Origin: Anaerolineae bacterium
Lineage (GTDB): Bacteria > Chloroflexota > Anaerolineae > Aggregatilineales > UBA3940
Assembly (NCBI GenBank): GCA_020852775.1
Contig: JADZAD010000047.1
Location: 1-6,992 of the forward strand
Direction of reading: 5' to 3'
Length of the DNA: 6,992 bases
Shown: piece by piece, positions 5,638 to 6,992 of the stretch
Position numbering within the stretch: position 1 is the first letter of the stretch
Layout of the letters: every line of letters starts with the position of its first letter
Notes under the pieces: model-generated
Told to the model about the DNA's origin: nothing
What the model saw: the letters and a program-made list of their open reading frames with translations, nothing else
Database searches by the model: none
Translations under genes and position numbers: made by a program

Positions 5638-6992
5638 ATGTCAGTCCCTTCTCTCCCTGATCAGAACCTGATGAATGCGCTCAGCGGTGACATCCGCCTG
5701 CTGGGCAACCTGCTGGGCCGCGTGATCCGCGAACAGCACGGCGAAGAGGCATTCAACCTCGTCGAAGAAGTACGACTGACGGCCAAGGCACGACGCGGCG
5801 GCAATGATGAGGCGACTGCGCGCCTGATAACACTGATTTCAGGGCTTGATCAGGACGCCCAGCGTATTCTGGTCAAAGCCTTCACGCTTTACTTCCAGTT
5901 GATCAACATCGCAGAGGATCAACAGCGCATCCGGGTGCTGCGCCAGCGCGAGGCTGCCGACACGGAACCGGTATCCATCCGGCGGGCAGTGCTGGCGCTG
6001 CAGCAGACCGGTATCGATGCCCCGGCCATGCGTGAGCTGCTGAACAAGGTGCGTGTCCGGCTGGTGATGACCGCCCACCCAACGGAGTCGAAGCGCAAGG
6101 AAGTACTGGTCAAACTGCGCCATATCGCGGGCATGATCGAGAGGCGTGACCGCCGGAACCTGCTATCGAGAGAGCAGGCAGCGCTGGAAACAGCCCTGCT
6201 GGAAGTGATCGAAGGCATGTGGCAGACACGCATCTCACGCGCGTCCGTCGCCACCGTCGCGGATGAGGTCGATTACGGCCTGTACTTCCTGACCAACACT
6301 ATCATGGATGTGACCGGGGACATCTACCTGCAACTGGAGCAGGCGCTCCGGGAGAGTTACCCGGATGAGGACTGGTCTGACCTGCCCGCGATACTGTCGT
6401 TTGCTTCGTGGGTGGGGGGTGACCGCGATGGCAACCCGAACGTCACGCCGGCTGTGACCCTTGAAACGCTTGACGCGCTGCGCCGGGCGGCCCAGCAGCG
6501 TTACCTGCACGATCTGGCGTTCCTCGGTGAGCATCTGACACAGTCACAGGACGAAGTGGCTGTCTCGCCTGCTCTGAACGCCGCGCTGATGGATCACGAC
6601 ACTCTTGCCAGGCGATTTCCCGGCGAGGTCTATCGCCAGTTGATGACCGTGATTCGCCAGCGGCTGTCGGAAGATGCCTACCAAACGGGCGCCGATCTGC
6701 TGTCCGATCTGCAGCTTGTCGAGCAGAGCCTGCTGCAGAACCGCGGCCGCTATGTGGCAAAGGGCATGCTGGGCAGCCTGATGGGGCGCATACGTCTGTT
6801 TGGGCTGCACCTGGTCCCGCTGGAGATCCGTGAGGATGCGCGGCGGCATGCGGCCGCGCTGGACGAGATCTTCCGTGCTTATGGTACCTGCGAAAACTAC
6901 CTTGCCCTCTCGGAGCAGGAGAGGCAGGCGCTGCTCACGCGGGAGATCGCCAATTCACGCCCGCTGTTCCCGCTTATTCCTCGCTTCTCGCA
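5638..6992 (+). CDS. ppc: Phosphoenolpyruvate carboxylase (3' end beyond window)
   Basis: This cytoplasmic Mg2+-dependent enzyme adds bicarbonate to phosphoenolpyruvate to make oxaloacetate and phosphate, refilling the TCA cycle. The first 451 codons are present and in frame, about half of the family's usual 880-950 residues; the rest is past the window edge and there is no sign of a break. Family signatures seen are VMTAHPTESKRKEVL with catalytic His147, SWVGGDRDGNPNVT at 257-270, and GLHLVPLEIREDARRH at 389-404, where Arg398 equals E. coli Arg396. The C-terminal half with the other catalytic motifs and the aspartate/acetyl-CoA effector sites is not visible. The start is ATG 5638; an in-frame TAA at 5626-5628 rules out a much earlier start. 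A possible Shine-Dalgarno AGGA (5622-5625) is 12 nt upstream, rather far, so initiation may be modest. It lies 65 nt after recD2 on the same strand, so it may be read through or have its own promoter. Confidence 0.96.
   Translation, partial: MSVPSLPDQNLMNALSGDIRLLGNLLGRVIREQHGEEAFNLVEEVRLTAKARRGGNDEATARLITLISGLDQDAQRILVKAFTLYFQLINIAEDQQRIRVLRQREAADTEPVSIRRAVLALQQTGIDAPAMRELLNKVRVRLVMTAHPTESKRKEVLVKLRHIAGMIERRDRRNLLSREQAALETALLEVIEGMWQTRISRASVATVADEVDYGLYFLTNTIMDVTGDIYLQLEQALRESYPDEDWSDLPAILSFASWVGGDRDGNPNVTPAVTLETLDALRRAAQQRYLHDLAFLGEHLTQSQDEVAVSPALNAALMDHDTLARRFPGEVYRQLMTVIRQRLSEDAYQTGADLLSDLQLVEQSLLQNRGRYVAKGMLGSLMGRIRLFGLHLVPLEIREDARRHAAALDEIFRAYGTCENYLALSEQERQALLTREIANSRPLFPLIPRFS

Overview
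The window comes from a GC-rich bacterial chromosome and reads left to right. All four protein genes are on the + strand. The best guess at the source is the Chloroflexota (Anaerolineae-like). This rests mainly on the second gene, a membrane-anchored TPR protein with a Thr/Pro-rich linker and a C-terminal 'ATPTP' tail, a style common in that phylum. The phylum is an inference; the gene identities do not depend on it.

Layout: (1) positions 1-260 are the trailer end of a CRISPR array, cut by the left edge. It holds three identical 38-nt repeats (the first lacks 3 nt) and a degenerate terminal repeat. No cas gene is visible. (2) An extended -10 promoter lies just after the last repeat and precedes fabI (311-1099), enoyl-ACP reductase of fatty acid synthesis. 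(3) A 725-residue single-pass TPR protein (1170-3347) follows. Only 8 nt separate it from (4) a RecD2-type DNA helicase (3356-5572), so these two are very probably one transcription unit. (5) ppc, phosphoenolpyruvate carboxylase, starts at 5638 and runs off the right edge after 451 codons, about half of the usual length.

The protein genes are mostly housekeeping: lipid synthesis, DNA repair/recombination and anaplerotic carbon fixation. They do not form an obvious single pathway. I see no convincing undescribed system. The points most worth a second look are the split-looking terminal CRISPR repeat, whose 3' handle reappears at the fabI transcription start region; the absence of a terminator between array and fabI; the loss in FabI of the first tyrosine of the usual Tyr/Tyr/Lys set; the two-sided TPR membrane protein coupled to recD2; and repeated CATACC half-sites upstream of ppc. 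No tRNA, rRNA or insertion sequence was seen, and no stretch longer than 300 bases outside the array lacks a gene.
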